Of a stretch of 64,000 bases of DNA, positions 12,331 through 25,350 are shown one piece after another. Positions within the stretch are counted from its first letter, which is position 1, and every line of letters begins with the position of its first letter. Origin of the DNA: Terebella lapidaria. Taxonomy: Eukaryota; Annelida; Polychaeta; Terebellida; Terebellidae. Where the stretch lies: contig OX424568.1 of assembly GCA_949152475.1 (NCBI GenBank), positions 20,993,667 to 21,057,666 of the forward strand, given 5' to 3'. A program made the position numbers and the translations under genes. The notes below the pieces were generated by a model that searched no databases, was not told the origin of the DNA, and worked only from the letters and a program-made list of their open reading frames with translations.

Positions 12331-12839
12331 TTTTTGGATGAAATTCCTTGAACTTGGATGTTGAACTTAACCCATTATTTATTTTTCCCTCTTTGGTGTC
12401 AATAGAATCAGCATAAGACCATGATAGTCATAGACAAAGACCAATCATGAATTATAATGATGTAGTGCCACCAAATATATACTAGTGATGACCACACTAT
12501 CGGTCGCAAACTGTTACCATCATAGGCTAATGACACGTTTCGTTAAAACCAACAAGACTTTCAACAAGCCCAATGATCTGATCATTTTAATGGGTTACTT
12601 GACAATCTTTTGTTCAAAAGAACAAATTGTGGTATATTTATATGTAAATTGCATTCAACAGAACGAATGATGCATTTGCAGGGCGTTTTAGATTGAATTC
12701 ATTTCACCAGAAGGTTTGTCATGGTAGTTCCCAGATATAATCAGAATACATACCGAAACAGATCATCTGGTCAAGTATAAACTAAAGCTATGCATAGACT
12801 ACTTTTAATAAGTCAAATTAAGGTCAAATCAATTCGGCT
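12331..12839. other. No gene recognised
   Basis: AT-rich sequence with no domain, splice pattern or repeat I could identify. Confidence 0.4.
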
Positions 12840-13773
12840 GCATGGCCACCAAGATATACTCCATATATTTCAATTGTAAAACATAGTCTTTATTTGTCTT
12901 CAAAGTTTTTTAGAAGACCTAGCACCCCGCAGCTCCTGGGTTTGTTTCTGATTTCTAAACTGTTCTAGTATGTTGTTGGGCAGTTGTATATTAATGGACC
13001 ATTCCACAGCCCCCACCACCATGATCCGGCTTTTTTCGGTAATTTCCGTAATCCGAAACCGACCAATGGCTACTGGGGGGCAAAAGACGTGTTCCCATGG
13101 CAGCGTAAAACCACACGCAACACTCTGAAAGTGTGTTTAGCTGTATGCGCATGCTCGGCCGTGTGCACGCTCAACCAGTCATGCGACAAAGGTTACACAG
13201 AAATATCGTTGAGAATGAAGGCTTTGACATGTAAGACAAAATGTGATATTTTAAGAAACATTTGTGTATGTATTATAATTTTAGGCCATACGAGTCGAGT
13301 TATAGTCTTATTTGATGTAAAATCGGCATATATATGCACAGTTATCGTTTGGAGTTATGTACAAAACAGCTAAAACTGATTCAAAACCCGTTGCTTCTGA
13401 TTGGTCCAAAAATATTTATATTTTCAGACCTCGGAAATAGTCCCTGTGAAATTGTCCATTCCATCTTGTGTACAATAGAAACAACTACATTTCACACACT
13501 GCTATATGATGACGCCAATGTGGCTTTAGCTGTAAATATTTGGTCGAGCTTTATTTCCATACCAAAAACGTAGATTTGTTATTTACATCATCAAAGTCTG
13601 GTTGTGTTGGTGGAAACAGGTGGATAATTACATTGTGCCCCGACTCCGGAAGCCAGTTTATTACCTGTATATTGCTCCAATCAATTTTTGTGGACAATAT
13701 CATACCCCAAACAAATTCAGAAACATTGCTCCAATAACCTCGAAAAAGAATATTGTTGAATATGTTGCAAGTG

Positions 13774-14066
13774 TACGGAGCCCCTAAGGGGACACAACCA
13801 AGAGTTAAGAAATTAAGCTAATTTTTTTAGCGTCCGAACGTGATCGTTCAAACGCGATCTTATGGTAAAACAATCTCAGGTGTCATTGGCGTCAGCACCA
13901 TCAAGTTTTCACGTTTGAACTTTGTGTTCGAACCTGAGAATGTGTTCGAACGTGATAACTTCTCGAAGGCTTGCGAAAAGATCACTTCCGAACGCAAAAA
14001 CTTCGCAAGGGAACACCAACAAAGAACATTTTTCACTCACAGGTGTGTCCTCTTAGGGGCTCCGTA
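13774..14066. mobile_element. TIR element G1 (TACGGAGCCCC ends)
   Basis: Terminal inverted repeats of about 23 bp (22 of 23 matching) start TACGGAGCCCCTAAG. Flanking hexamers CAAGTG and CTAGTG differ at one base and fit a 6-bp target duplication. The interior has repeated TTCGAACGTGAT-like palindromic words and no transposase. The end sequence and 6-bp target size match G2 (41,834) and G3 (46,710), whose interiors are unrelated. Confidence 0.75.
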
Positions 14067-15683
14067 CTAGTGGATAATGACGACTCTCGAAACTTGTTGA
14101 CTACAAAGCTTCATCGGCCTTTAAGCGGGGGCTAAACACACCAAGAGCATTTATGTACAATGATGGAGCTAATTCTAATATACTATATGTTTTTTTTCTG
14201 CCATTCCAATAACAATAACAATTTCATCTCTGCTTATGACACAACGCCATGAAAAAATCCCGTTTTATTTTAATGACAGCCATCATGAGTTCCCCGCATG
14301 CTGTCATTATCTAATCGTTGAACATCATATATCACAGAACACAGAAGATCATAACGACGTCCATATATTCATGTCTCATGTTCGGAACATGAGACATGAT
14401 GGACGTCATTATAATCTATTTCATCAAAAACCATTAGGACCCCGTAGCTCACTGCCAAGTTACAATGATATTGCATCAATTACACCTGTAGTGTGCATAA
14501 ATTGCACCTTTTATTCTTCCTCATTAATTATTCTGGACATGCTCATAGTATCATTTATCTTTCCAAAAGATTCTATTAAAATTCTCATTTATCTCAGCAA
14601 TCTCCATACCTTCCCATTGCAAGGAAATGCCAATTTTCCAGAGTTTAACTCTGAAGCGACCAGTTTGTGAGGACTATATCCTATATTATCTCCATACAAA
14701 ATATCTAAATAGCCATGGTCGATTGGTCGATTGGCCCAAAATGATCCTCATTACGAAATGGGAAATAATTTCAGATTTTTTCCCGAATCACTTGATTTCA
14801 TCATCACATATTGACTTCTTCTGACTCCCTCAATCAGCTCATGTTATAATCAAATTGTCTTATTACATTATAGTAGTGTTGATCGGAATTATTACCAATC
14901 TCCTACTGATTCTAAACATTTTTTATATAAACTTTGTTTGAGGATCCCAAAACAAGCAAAAAAACTTATACTAATGGGTCTCTGGTTCATTTTGAACACT
15001 GTGTCGACAGATTCAGACTGTATTGTTTTGAATGTGAATTTTTCTTATTGTAGTGTTTTCTCGAGCACCTTTTGATGGAATATGCATATAATTTATTATT
15101 CGAACATAGTTTTCCTCGTCCTTGTCAGTTACACTCGTTAGTGTCCATTATGCTCATACAGAAAATGAATTTGCAACTAGACCAGTATATTGGTAACTGT
15201 TTACTGGATTGTTTTCTAGACCAATACAAACACAACAATGTACATAAGAAGATAACACAAGCATATGTCAATCTTAAATAGTAACAATACAAATAGTAAA
15301 CTGTAGATAACCATGTATAATGGAAACAAATACGTTTTGCACACATCATGACACAAACCCTGATGAGTGTGTTCAATTAAGTTTTAGGAAACTTGAAATT
15401 CATCAACAAATATACCTTTGAAAAAATACTATTGAGATATTGAGGATACATTCCATTGAAAACATTTTGAGTAATTGCTGGTTTCAAATTAAAGAAAGTC
15501 GCATTCTCTAAGCGATCGGTAGCCCTTTTTCGATTACCATCTACATAACCTATAAGTTACGAGTCTTATATGTATACTTTTTTTTTATAAACGTAATTTA
15601 TTTTCCGAGGATTTTTCACACGCATTTATGCACAAGGTGAGTCTCCTCGTATCTTACATTAGGTCTTATATTAGGTAGACGAG

Positions 15684-16149
15684 TCAAGAATCCATCCCAG
15701 TGCCTTCGGCTGTTTCCGGCGAGTTTCGTAAATTGCTTTCGTATGACGACTGGATATCTGGATAGGACGGAAGTATATCAGTTTCTGCTTCCGGTGGCAG
15801 CTTATACTTTCCATGACCTAGCAGATCATCCAGCATCACTTGTGTGTAGGACGGTGGTTCTGTGTCAGGGGTTCCACTTGAAATGTCCCCAGGAGACAGA
15901 GAGTATGCTGGATTGAACGAGTAGGAATCTGGCACCGTGATCGTATCATTGTTTGCAGTCGATTCCGTTGTAGGGTTGTTCTGTTGCCAGCGGTATATGT
16001 CGTTTGCCTGCTTAGACCAAACAAAAAGATACATGATCAGTTTATTGACATACTTATAAGATAGTAAGAAATGCCAAAAATTACAACCTATGATTTTGTC
16101 CTTTATTAACCGTAGATGCCTTTGTATTCCTGCAGCTGCATTTGTTTGT

Positions 16150-16193
<44 letters not shown>

Positions 16194-17565
16194 AGAGTAA
16201 GTGTTACGTACACTGCATTTGTCTTTAGTGTGTTTGTAGAGGCAACAGGACCCGATGAGGAGAACGATTGCTCCAATGGCGGCCCCAAATGATACCCCTA
16301 ATATCTCCGCATATGTCAGACCTTCTGTAAGGTGAAATGATAATTTAATTATGATAAATAATGAATGCATAATCGAGAATTCATCATTATACGCGTTACT
16401 ACCGGAATCATTGTTACCCTTGAACCACTGTTATGGTACCGACAGATGGATGATAAAGAACTACACAACATTTGAGGCATGAATTTTCATAAGTATTCAT
16501 ATGAAAGATTTGAATACGAACCCGTGCATACGACCTCGAATTGTTTGTTCTTTTCCCACGCCCCGGTGACATTGTTCACCTCTCGCCAGGGGCCCAGCTT
16601 GCGATCTGGTCTATGCTTGGCGCTGTGTTGATACACAAATGTACCATTCGTCTCATCCCAGCAGGGTAATGTACCTATAAAACGTAATGCTACCTGATAA
16701 TATGTGCATATATGTGTGTGCATTGCGATGCATACTTAATATGTGGAGGTGTGTATGATTTTGAGTGGGATGTGGTGATCTGATATAATAATTTATTGGA
16801 GTGTTTCAAAATTGTTTAAATTAGAAGTTGTAGTAATATCCATTTTTTTAAATAGGCATTAAACGAAGTACGAAAAAAGATTTCAGGCGAAATACCTAAT
16901 GGTAACTATAGCGATCGCAATAGGTCGATAAAGTACATTTAATCATTTTTGTAGATAGATGATCACCGTGAGATATTGAATACTGTACATGAAAAAAAAA
17001 ACTCAAAAAAGAGCTTTTTCACGATTGGCTCATGAATTAATAGCGGGATACACATTGTATTGGACAGGCTTAATTATGAGTAACATACCTATAGTCCAAC
17101 CAAATTCGTAATCTCTCCTAAAACGATATAAAAAGAAAGTTGAGTCGGAAACGTTCCTTTGCGCGTATACATACGCCTCACGACAGAAAGGATCCGTCCG
17201 CCTGTCAAATAGTCCCTCAATCTCTGGGTGGTACTTCGTATTCTTAACTTCGAATGTATCACATACTTTCGCAGAACATACTGGAATACAAGAACAGCAA
17301 TGGATTTTTTTCATGTATGATATTCCACTAAAGTTGATTCTGACAATTACCAACAGTCACGAAGAAAAGAACTCAGCGAAGACATCGAACGATCATTGTG
17401 TTAGTAAGCGTCATTTCAGATACAAATGGTTCAGCTGAATAAGCACAGAACTAATTTCATAACATTTTTTCATCTGTGTGTATATTTATGCGCTGATTGA
17501 TATTTCTCACCTGCGATCAACAGTGATATTACCGTTATAAATGTGCGAAAACGTTTTGGAGACAT
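15684..17565 (-). CDS. Gene B: paralogue of gene A, PPxY tail
   Basis: The five-exon model gives 278 residues (CDS exons 17511-17565, 17089-17280, 16522-16674, 16212-16324, 15684-16007; phases 1,1,1,0). Signal peptide MSPKRFRTFITVISLLIA; exon 2 ends FGWTIG; exon 3 has RPDRKLGPW and ends CTG; exon 4 has EGLTYAEILG and the helix GAAIGAIVLLIGSCCLY; the tail has NPAY, PPSY and LPSY. By hand count, nucleotide differences from gene A are about 5% in exon 5, 10% in exon 3 and 21% in exon 2, which is also two codons shorter. In exon 2 a conserved Trp of the family's WRDL motif is Arg. It sits in copy 2 of the segmental duplication with an upstream GATA block like gene A's. Function unknown. Confidence 0.85.
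16153..16194. repeat. GATT microsatellite in gene B intron 4
   Basis: About ten GATT units just downstream of the exon 4 donor, longer than the allele in gene A. Confidence 0.9.
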
Positions 17566-17740
17566 TCGCGAAACACCACGTTAATTTCAGTTTGTTCTAT
17601 AAAATCTTACTCCTTCATACAAAACAATGTTTATCTGTTGACGTTATATCTTAGCCTACCTAATAATATTCACGATTTGGTATCAAAGGCCATTCATGGC
17701 GTTATCATATCGTCGTGCAGAACAAGTACTGTAGTCTATG

Positions 17741-17820
17741 AAATGTTTGCGTGATTTCTGCAGATAAGACTGTCCTTTGCACTCGAGCACCAGCAATCAG
17801 CGAAGAAGAAACATTAGTTA
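17741..17820 (-). promoter_or_regulatory. Conserved upstream block of gene B with a GATA site
   Basis: The counterpart of 8,233-8,294, lying 176-255 bp upstream of the start codon with AGATAAG at 17,762-17,768. It carries a small insertion relative to gene A between the GATA site and the AATCAGCGA motif. Confidence 0.55.
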
Positions 17821-17954
17821 TTGACTATGAACGGCTATGAGAGGGAGAGGGGTGTAGTTGTACAACGACATGGAATAAAGTACAATACTCATAGATAAGT
17901 ACGTCATGTCGTGAATAAGATAATGGTAAAATTTTCGTCAACGGACTGAAAAAA

Positions 17955-18337
17955 TAGCCCAAGGGCTAGGAGAGGTTACCGGAGAAACTTTAGTGTTAAA
18001 TCACAACTTTTTTTTTCACAAAAATTGCCGTTTTGACCTTTCGAGTTTATTGAAGGTTAATTGCAATCTTTCGAAATCTCAAAAATGGGCAGACAATTTT
18101 TTAGAAAATGTCTGACAAATTACAAAATTGATCGTTTTTCTTCGGAAATGACCACTATTTTGAAAAAAAAAAAGAATGCGAGAATCAAAAAAGTAAAGTT
18201 GAACTACTTTAGGCATTTTTGTGCAAAATTTCAGAAAGATTCGACAGTAAAGTTTAAAGATATCACTGTAGACAGACGACGATGACGAACGCAACGTCAT
18301 GCCAATAGGTTTTTGGAGAAAAAAGGTCCAGTAACCT
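17955..18337. mobile_element. Short TIR element E3 without the satellite
   Basis: It starts TAGCCCAAGGGCTAGG then AGGTTACCGGAG and ends GGTCCAGTAACCT, so it has the ends of the E family but no 134-bp units. It is the intact form of the element that E1 interrupts in copy 1, so it pre-dates the segmental duplication. Confidence 0.75.
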
Positions 18338-18659
18338 AAAAATGTGAATCGTCGAAAAAAAATTTTTACTCGCAGAGCATGAATACCCGCAGTTATAAAC
18401 GAATAATGAGTGAAAAATATATATTGTGTGTGAAATTTATTTTGATACGTAACTGTATAGCGATTCAATATGGATGAGTTACCGTAATCTCTCAAGTTTA
18501 TTTTAGGTGGCAACCTTTACCAAAATGGAACGAAAGATAATTTTACTGTAACATTGAACATGCTGATCTATTTGAGTCAAATATCAACAAACGTCGATTC
18601 AGACAACACAATAACAAAACAAAAATATAAAATGTTATAAGGGAAAAATAGGCCACATG

Positions 18660-19030
18660 TTACCAGCAGGACGCACTTATCTGTGTTCATTTTAAATTAT
18701 GTGGATAATGTATTAAAATTGGGGCATGACACACATTTGTGTATCAAGTATGAATCATATTAGAAACCATTCACCTTTACGTCGGAATAGAATCGTATTT
18801 CTTTTATCTCTTTCCAGTATTGTACAATATATATGGGTAATGTCAATACGAAATCACAGAAACAGTTAAAAGTATGTACGAACAGAATACATATTCACAT
18901 CAGCCTGCGCGTATACATGTAATCACAGTACTAGTCTCTCGGTCCATTGTATCCATGAGCAACACAGAACGTTCAACATCCGAATCAACGAAGAAAAATA
19001 CACAAATACACACAAAAATGTTCATAATGG
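18660..19030. other. Intergenic, nothing recognised
   Basis: This lies just 3' of gene C, whose stop is at 19,035. It probably includes the gene C 3' UTR on the minus strand, but I saw no unambiguous polyadenylation signal. Confidence 0.35.
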
Positions 19031-19034
19031 AATC

Positions 19035-20974
19035 TCAGGAGGCCGACGCGTTGGCTTCGGATGTTTCCGGCAAGTTTCGTAAATCGCCTTCGGGTTCCGG
19101 TTGTACATCGGAATTAGACGGAAGTTCCTCCGAGTCTCGACTTGAAGGCACGTCATATTTTCCTTGACCGAAAAGCTCAATCCGTATCACTTGTGTACGT
19201 GTGGGTGAGTCCAAGTTGGCAACGTGTTTTGAAATATCATCTTTGGACACAGTGTAGGCTGGGTTATTCGCTTGAGACTCTGGCATTGTGTTGCTTTCTT
19301 CATCAGGGTTTGGTTCAGGTTTCGGGTGATTTCTTTGCCAGTAGTACATTTCGTTTGCCTGAACAGACATAAAAGTAAATGATGACTAAACGAAACAACT
19401 GATTCGTTTAAATGGTGTATTAATGCATGACAATATTTTTTTTAGCTATATGCCGCGAATGAGATTATGGGAAGGTGGTAATTTACTCAAATTTCTGTGA
19501 TACTCAAACTCGTGTGATTAAAATTAATAGAATTCGGTGTAATGTGGTGTAATATGACCACTTCCGTACCCTGAATTTGCCTTCTTTACGTTCCCATATA
19601 CAACACATCACAATTGAAAGAACTAGTACTGCAATGACGATTCCAAATGATAAGCCCAATATTCCCGCGTATGTCAAACCTTCTGTAAGGTGCCAAAAAA
19701 TGTAATGTATTTAGCCAAAATATTATAATATGATCATATACATGCCTGATATATACTGAGTACTATATGTATGGAAACACAATAGAAACACTGCACGTAT
19801 TACACATTTCATAGAATATCTTGATATTATAATATACTCATGTCTCAAAATATATAATTATGGCCTTCAAACAATCTAATGCATCTGGCCTTACTACTTA
19901 TGCCTTAAAAATTATAATATTACTATCGAATAAAAATCGCATTGAAATTCTTTCATAAACGATTGCAAACATGACGAGAAAACGTACCCGTGCACTGGAC
20001 CTGAAGATCTTTGTTTTTCTCCCACGCTCCAGTGATGTTGTTCAGCTCTCTCCAAGGTCCGACCTTGCGATCTGGCTTGTACTTGTAGGTATTTCTGTAC
20101 ACGAAGGTACCGTTCTCCTCATCCGAGCATGGAACTGTACCTGGAGAATTTAAGAAAATTTTGGAGTAATCTTGTCATGGTTTGTGTCACGTACAGACTG
20201 TGATTATTACAGTTTGGAGACGAACTTAAGTCAAAATGAATTTTGGGTTATACTGTTCTGTTTAATAAAAAAAAAAAACGCAAACGCTAAGTGCTGGTTT
20301 TTACAGAATCTGAATATAACTTTATTCGTTTTCCAAATATTGTAAATAAATTAAATATTAAATTTTTGGCGCTCATTAGCTATCATGATGAGTATCCATG
20401 ACGTCACATTCCTCTTTTGCTCTATACCTCATGCTTGAAGTTTCATACATACCTATGGTCCAGCCATAATCCAAGTCCCTCCAGAACCGATACAAGAAGA
20501 ACGGGTATTGAGAGAAGTTTCTGTGTCCATATACAGATGCGTCGTGACAAGACATATTCATCCGCATGTCAAATAGTCCCTCAACTTCGGGATTGTGCTG
20601 TACATTCTTAACTTCGAATGTTTGGCAAGTCTTTGCTGAACATGAGCCTACTGAAACGAATTTGAATGCAAATTGGGTTCCTCAATTGAGATTAGGGCCA
20701 TGAGTATCGATATCGTAAATAGATATGGATAATAATGTTCACTGCAATTAAATGTGACAGAATTAACCACGATATCGATTACTAAGTTTGATTACATTTC
20801 TACCAAGCTCATTGATATGTTTGATTATCATAACAGGTATTCACAAGAGACTAGAATTTCTTGAAAAAGGCCCCCAAATTATTTGCTGTAAATAGGCGTT
20901 TTCGACAATTTCCACTTACCTAAAATAAACCAGAATATTCCCGTTGTCAATACGGTAAAAAGCCTCGAAGCCAT
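19035..20974 (-). CDS. Gene C: family member lacking PPxY
   Basis: The five-exon model gives 280 residues (CDS exons 20920-20974, 20453-20650, 19988-20140, 19570-19682, 19035-19358; phases 1,1,1,0; exon 2 could start at 20647). Signal peptide MASRLFTVLTTGIFWFIL; exon 2 has NPEVEGLFDMRMNMSCHD and ends YGWTIG; exon 3 has KPDRKVGPW and ends CTG; exon 4 has EGLTYAGILG and the helix IVIAVLVLSIVMCCIW. The tail exon is 324 nt as in A and B and keeps NPAY, but the PPSYTQV of A and B reads SPTRTQV, so the WW-binding motif is gone. A conserved upstream block with AGATAAG lies at 21,163-21,228. It is probably a family member with changed downstream coupling. Confidence 0.83.
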
Positions 20975-22187
20975 TTGAGAAACCCTATCGGAAGTTTGCA
21001 CTCAGAAGAAAAACTTCACTTTCTGCGCAAGAAACAATATACGATGTGAATTCGATCACGTATTGTTGTTGCAGTAGCCTACATTAAATATATTATCACC
21101 CATCTGACGTCAAATGTAGTTGACAGTATTATCAATCTTCTTTGACCCTATGGTGTAAGACATTAAACGTCCGCGTGTTTCTCGAAGATAAGCATGTAGA
21201 AAGCAAGTTATCAGCGAAGACGACAATATTTATTAATTATGGTCGGCGGGAGAGGGGGTGGGTGCGGAGTTTTGACGGCGATATCTCACGGTTGGACGAT
21301 TGATATGGCTCGGTTAAAGTACGATCGTACTAGATAAAGGTATTGTGCGGCAAGATAATGGATATTGTCAGTTTCAGTATTGATCGACAAAAATGGTAAT
21401 ATATTAGGGTAACTTTTGAGTAGAATTTCTCAGAACGTGTATGGCAGCAGACCGCTCCCAATCTTCCTCGAATCAATGATAGGCTTTGATCCATTCATTC
21501 AGATCAACTTTTCAATTCACCAAATCCAACAAAAGCCTTGGCCTGTACTGGCCTTTATAAATGAAACAGGTGTCCCTAGATATGCGATCATTGGAAGTCG
21601 CACGAAGCGAAATTTTCAACAAACACTGTAGTGGAACATTTTTGTGCCATTGTTTTATTTTGTTTTCAACATAAAACATTTGACCCATATACAACACAAG
21701 ATACATGTATATATGGCTAATGGTACTATATCGAACCTGAAGTTTGAACTGTTTTTAACGTAAATGCTGCACCTATCACAACTGGCTCATGGCACAAACT
21801 CATTCAACCAGTGAAAGCACTACTTAAATAATCAGTCATATACGGTGAATAATTGGATACATGTATACTCATGTGAGAATAAATACTGTCAAATAAAATG
21901 CTGTCTAACCGGTGCAGAGAGTCGGACGATTACTATAAAGATTGCACCTAAACAAAGTAAGAACACACAAAAAATAATCCACAGTTCAATCGAAACAGTA
22001 TTTATATTAATAAGCCTAATAATCTGTAATAAATCGACTGAACACTGAATGTATGCATTGCATGCATGTATCAATATTAGCAAAATATGAATAGGTGAAA
22101 TATGAATATGTTGAAAAAAAACTGTTCTGATCCATGGCAGCTTCCTGATTCTACCAAATATCATCGTCTTTATTTTTCCTGTTCGAT
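20975..22187. other. Intergenic: gene C promoter side and gene D 3' side
   Basis: The first 250 bp hold the conserved block upstream of gene C (separate entry). The remainder, about 21,300-22,187, shows no domain or repeat that I recognise and probably includes the gene D 3' UTR. Confidence 0.4.
21163..21228 (-). promoter_or_regulatory. Upstream block of gene C with a GATA site
   Basis: It shares CGCGTG, AGATAAG (21,185-21,191) and ATCAGCGAAGA with the blocks upstream of genes A and B, at 189-254 bp from the start codon. It is more diverged than the A/B pair, so the shared words are more informative. Confidence 0.5.
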
Positions 22188-23930
22188 CTAGTTAGTGTCA
22201 TGCGATCTTGACGTATCACAACTTGACAGTTCTGCCGTCGACGTCGAGGATCTGACGCTAATTACGTCACCGTCATCATTCCGCTGAGGTGAATTTCGAT
22301 TTTCTACATAGGGTGGAGGCATTACCCCCTCCCCGTACGGAGTGTGTTTTGGAAAGCTGGCGCCTGATTGGTCAGTTAATGCCTGCTCGTATGACGGTGG
22401 TTCCATCACGCTGAACCCTGGGATAGGGAAGGTTCCGTGCAAATCATTGATGAAAGTCGGGTTGTCAATTTGTGTAGTGGCGATGTTTATTTGGCGATTG
22501 TTGAGTTCGTTGTTTGTTGTGAGTCGATCGTCGGTTTCTCTTGTCGACTGATCAGCACGTATCTGGCAGAATAAAATAATGATATTAATAATGGATAATC
22601 GAATATGGGTACAGATTTCGTATACGCACAGAACTCCATGGGAACATATTCTGCTCTATTTTTGATGGTAATTGGTATGATCTATATCTATAACCTAGAT
22701 ACTTGTATGGTTTAAAATGGATCAACAAAAATACATGCATACGTAACGAATACCTTGAATATTTTGTATCGTGTATATGATAATTTATCAACCCCAGATG
22801 TAAGAACAGTTCCACTAACCTTCCGTTTCTTGAAGTATGAGACCAGCAATGGAATACCAATAATCAGTCCTATCCCTAGGGCCGTGCAGCTGAAGGCTAT
22901 ACCAAACACCGCCTCGTAAGGTAAACCCACTGTCGGGAGAACATGTCCGTGATATCAGGATATGTATGAGACACATCAGTGTTCTTTTGCTCCTTCGTGA
23001 AGTTTTTCATTGCATTACACAAGGTCAAGTGTGGTGAGCCATAAAAAAAAATATGAACATGTGAATAAGTTCTTGTTTCGAAACAGATCATAGGTAAATT
23101 ACCAGTATATTACCTTTTTGGTTTAATTCAGTAATGAATTGATATTTGAATGTACAAGTCTCAGTGAATGAGTTCGCCGCTTATCTTATACAGTTCTTGA
23201 CGGATTTGCATATACTTTTATATTCCAACCTGTACATGTGACCTCGAAGTTGTGGTTTTCCCACCAGTATGTTGTAGATGGGTCTCTTTCAATCCAAGGT
23301 CCGAATTTCCTATCGGGTCTCTGCTTGACGTTATGTTGATATGCTAACGTGGCGTCACGATAACTCTCACATATATCATGACCTACCATTAAATGAGACT
23401 TGAAAAGTAACTTTTCTTGTAGATGTTATATGTTCACTATTGAGATAAATTACACAACGGTGATTATCAAAGATAAAAATGATGAAAAAACAAAATAGGA
23501 ACAGGAACAAAACACAAAAATAACAACAATGAATATTCGATAATATTCACCAATAGTCCATCCATATGAAAACAAACTCCGCCAGTATTTGTACATGTAG
23601 AGATTCGGCGTTGAATTCGTGTGCCGATAAATATAAGATCCTTGGCATATCTGATTCCAGACAATGGTGTAGATTCCTTCCACTTCAGGGTTGTAACGGG
23701 CACCTTTTACTTGGAAATTTTCGCATATTTTGGCTGCGGGATAATGGAAAAGGTTTCAATTGTCAATAAAGTTATCGGAATCTTGATTGGACTGATACTT
23801 TAGCTTTGTTACTATATGATATGATACATACACTTTTTAAAAATAAATTGATGGCAACTAATTTCAACGTACCGGATGTTGATTGTCGCCATAGCAACAC
23901 AAAAGACAGTGGATATATCCAATTAGACAT
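22188..23930 (-). CDS. Gene D: family member with two PPxY motifs
   Basis: The five-exon model gives 292 residues (CDS exons 23873-23930, 23551-23733, 23230-23382, 22820-22929, 22188-22562; phases 1,1,1,0). The signal peptide is weaker (MSNWIYPLSFVLLW...). Exon 2 keeps NPEVEGIY, a cysteine, and ends YGWTIG; exon 3 is again 153 nt with RPDRKFGPW and ends CTG. Exon 4 has VGLPYEAVFG and the helix ALGIGLIIGIPLLVSYF followed by KKRK. The tail is longer and unlike A-C outside its motifs: PPSY (22389-22400), PPPY (22308-22319) and a Ser/Thr-rich end. An ATG 8 nt upstream opens a 4-codon frame overlapping the start. Paired PPxY motifs often bind tandem WW domains; the partner here is unknown. Confidence 0.82.
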
Positions 23931-24910
23931 GTTCCATTAATGCGTTCAATTCGTCTATCAGAGCATATATATGGGTGATTTCAACTCATAAACCATGATT
24001 ATTTCATCTTATGTAAACTGAGTTTACATAATTAGAACATCGTGCCGAATTTGTGAGCGCAATGTTGTTGTTTTTCACCCTTTGCACTGGTGAGGCAGAT
24101 AGGACAATTACCTGTGCGACCTGCAAAAGTGATAAGCTTACAGTATGTGCAGTGTAAAGGATTAAAAATTACCGGTATATTTATTTGATTTACATGTCGT
24201 TTAATTTCAGTGTGTGATATCAGTGTATCATTCATTTTGCCAACGAAAATGCCACTAGTCATTCAAAATATTTCCATTGATACTCTACAAATATAACCTG
24301 TTCGATTTAACTATCAAGTCACTGGTAAATAGTTTGATGATGCGAAATATAAGTGTATTACAGTGTTTCGCTCCAAGTGTTGCCTGATAACGTTGCCATG
24401 GTTTCAACCTTTATCGATAGAGTAAATATATCGTGAGTGAACCACGGTGACAATGGTAATTAAAAAATATGACCATGGAACGCATTACACTGCTCATTGG
24501 CTGCTCAAAATGAACTGTCGTACCTGGGTGTAGAATGTCACTATAATATCACTGTGGGACGTTATACACAAAAAAAGCACACCATGAGCACCCTGCCATT
24601 TGAACGATATGAAAAACGTTAAAAATATATTATCACTTTCAATTACAAATAATGAAAAACTTAAAGAAAATTTAGGTCTGTTGTAAACTTATTTCTGAAA
24701 GGATTGAATCAATCGCATCGATGTTATAATATTTGGCCGTGTCTTTTTGGCTTCATATTGATCCACTATGAAAAACATCGCCAAATCACCGCACAAAAAA
24801 AAATAATTGTAGTAGGCCTAAAACTCGCTTTGCACTCTGTAGGCCCGACAATGCCATCATAGACGGCAATAACAGATTTTTCGAACGTTCTATTCGAATC
24901 TAAAGACTGA
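23931..24910. other. Intergenic upstream of gene D
   Basis: Apart from a TGATAAG at 24,130-24,136 (200 bp upstream of the gene D start) I see nothing supported. A short minus-strand frame with CxxC pairs (24,032-24,262) lacks splice or family context. Confidence 0.4.
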
Positions 24911-25350
24911 TTTACACGATCAAACTACATAACTTCTCCAAACTACTTCAAACTCCTAAGAGTGAGTTTAATGTAGTTTGATGGTGGGTGTTTACACGAT
25001 CAAACTCGCCATGTCAAACTACAAATGTACATCAAACTCTTTAAAATTCCGGTTTACAATGTCAAACTTCTCACTTCAAACTCATCCCCTTTTGTTGAAA
25101 TTTGCACAGAAACTGAAAGGTTGTGCTATATACTTCAATGTCAGGAGTTTCAAAGTGAAAATCATGCTTTTCCCTAATTGTATGTGGACACGAGTTTGAA
25201 GTATTCTGAAGTAGTTTGACATAGTGTGAAGTCTTCGTTTACACAATCAAACTTCAAATTACACGATTAAACGTCAAATTATAAAAATTATGAAGTAATT
25301 TGAAGTGGAAGTTCGAAGTAGTTTGATCGCGTAAAGTTTGATCGTGTAAA
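24911..25350. mobile_element. TIR element with CAAACT-word interior
   Basis: The ends TTTACACGATCAAACT (24,911-24,926) and their inverse (25,335-25,350) bound a segment built from repeated CAAACTAC, CAAACTTC and TTTGAAGT words in both orientations. There is no coding sequence. The architecture (perfect short ends, word-repeat core) resembles G1-G3, but the ends differ and a target duplication is not obvious. Confidence 0.65.

Larger units (their letters stand above)
12840..18650. repeat. Segmental duplication, copy 2 (carries gene B)
   Basis: This is the shorter counterpart of 1,641-11,340. It lacks the Harbinger, dispersed-repeat, foldback and E1 insertions. It has its own small TIR element at 13,774-14,066. 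Exon divergence between the copies is uneven (see gene B). Confidence 0.85.

Noticed and set aside
24032..24262. Short minus-strand frame with CxxC pairs
   Set aside because: No known zinc-finger spacing over its length, no splice context, and no paralogue in the window.
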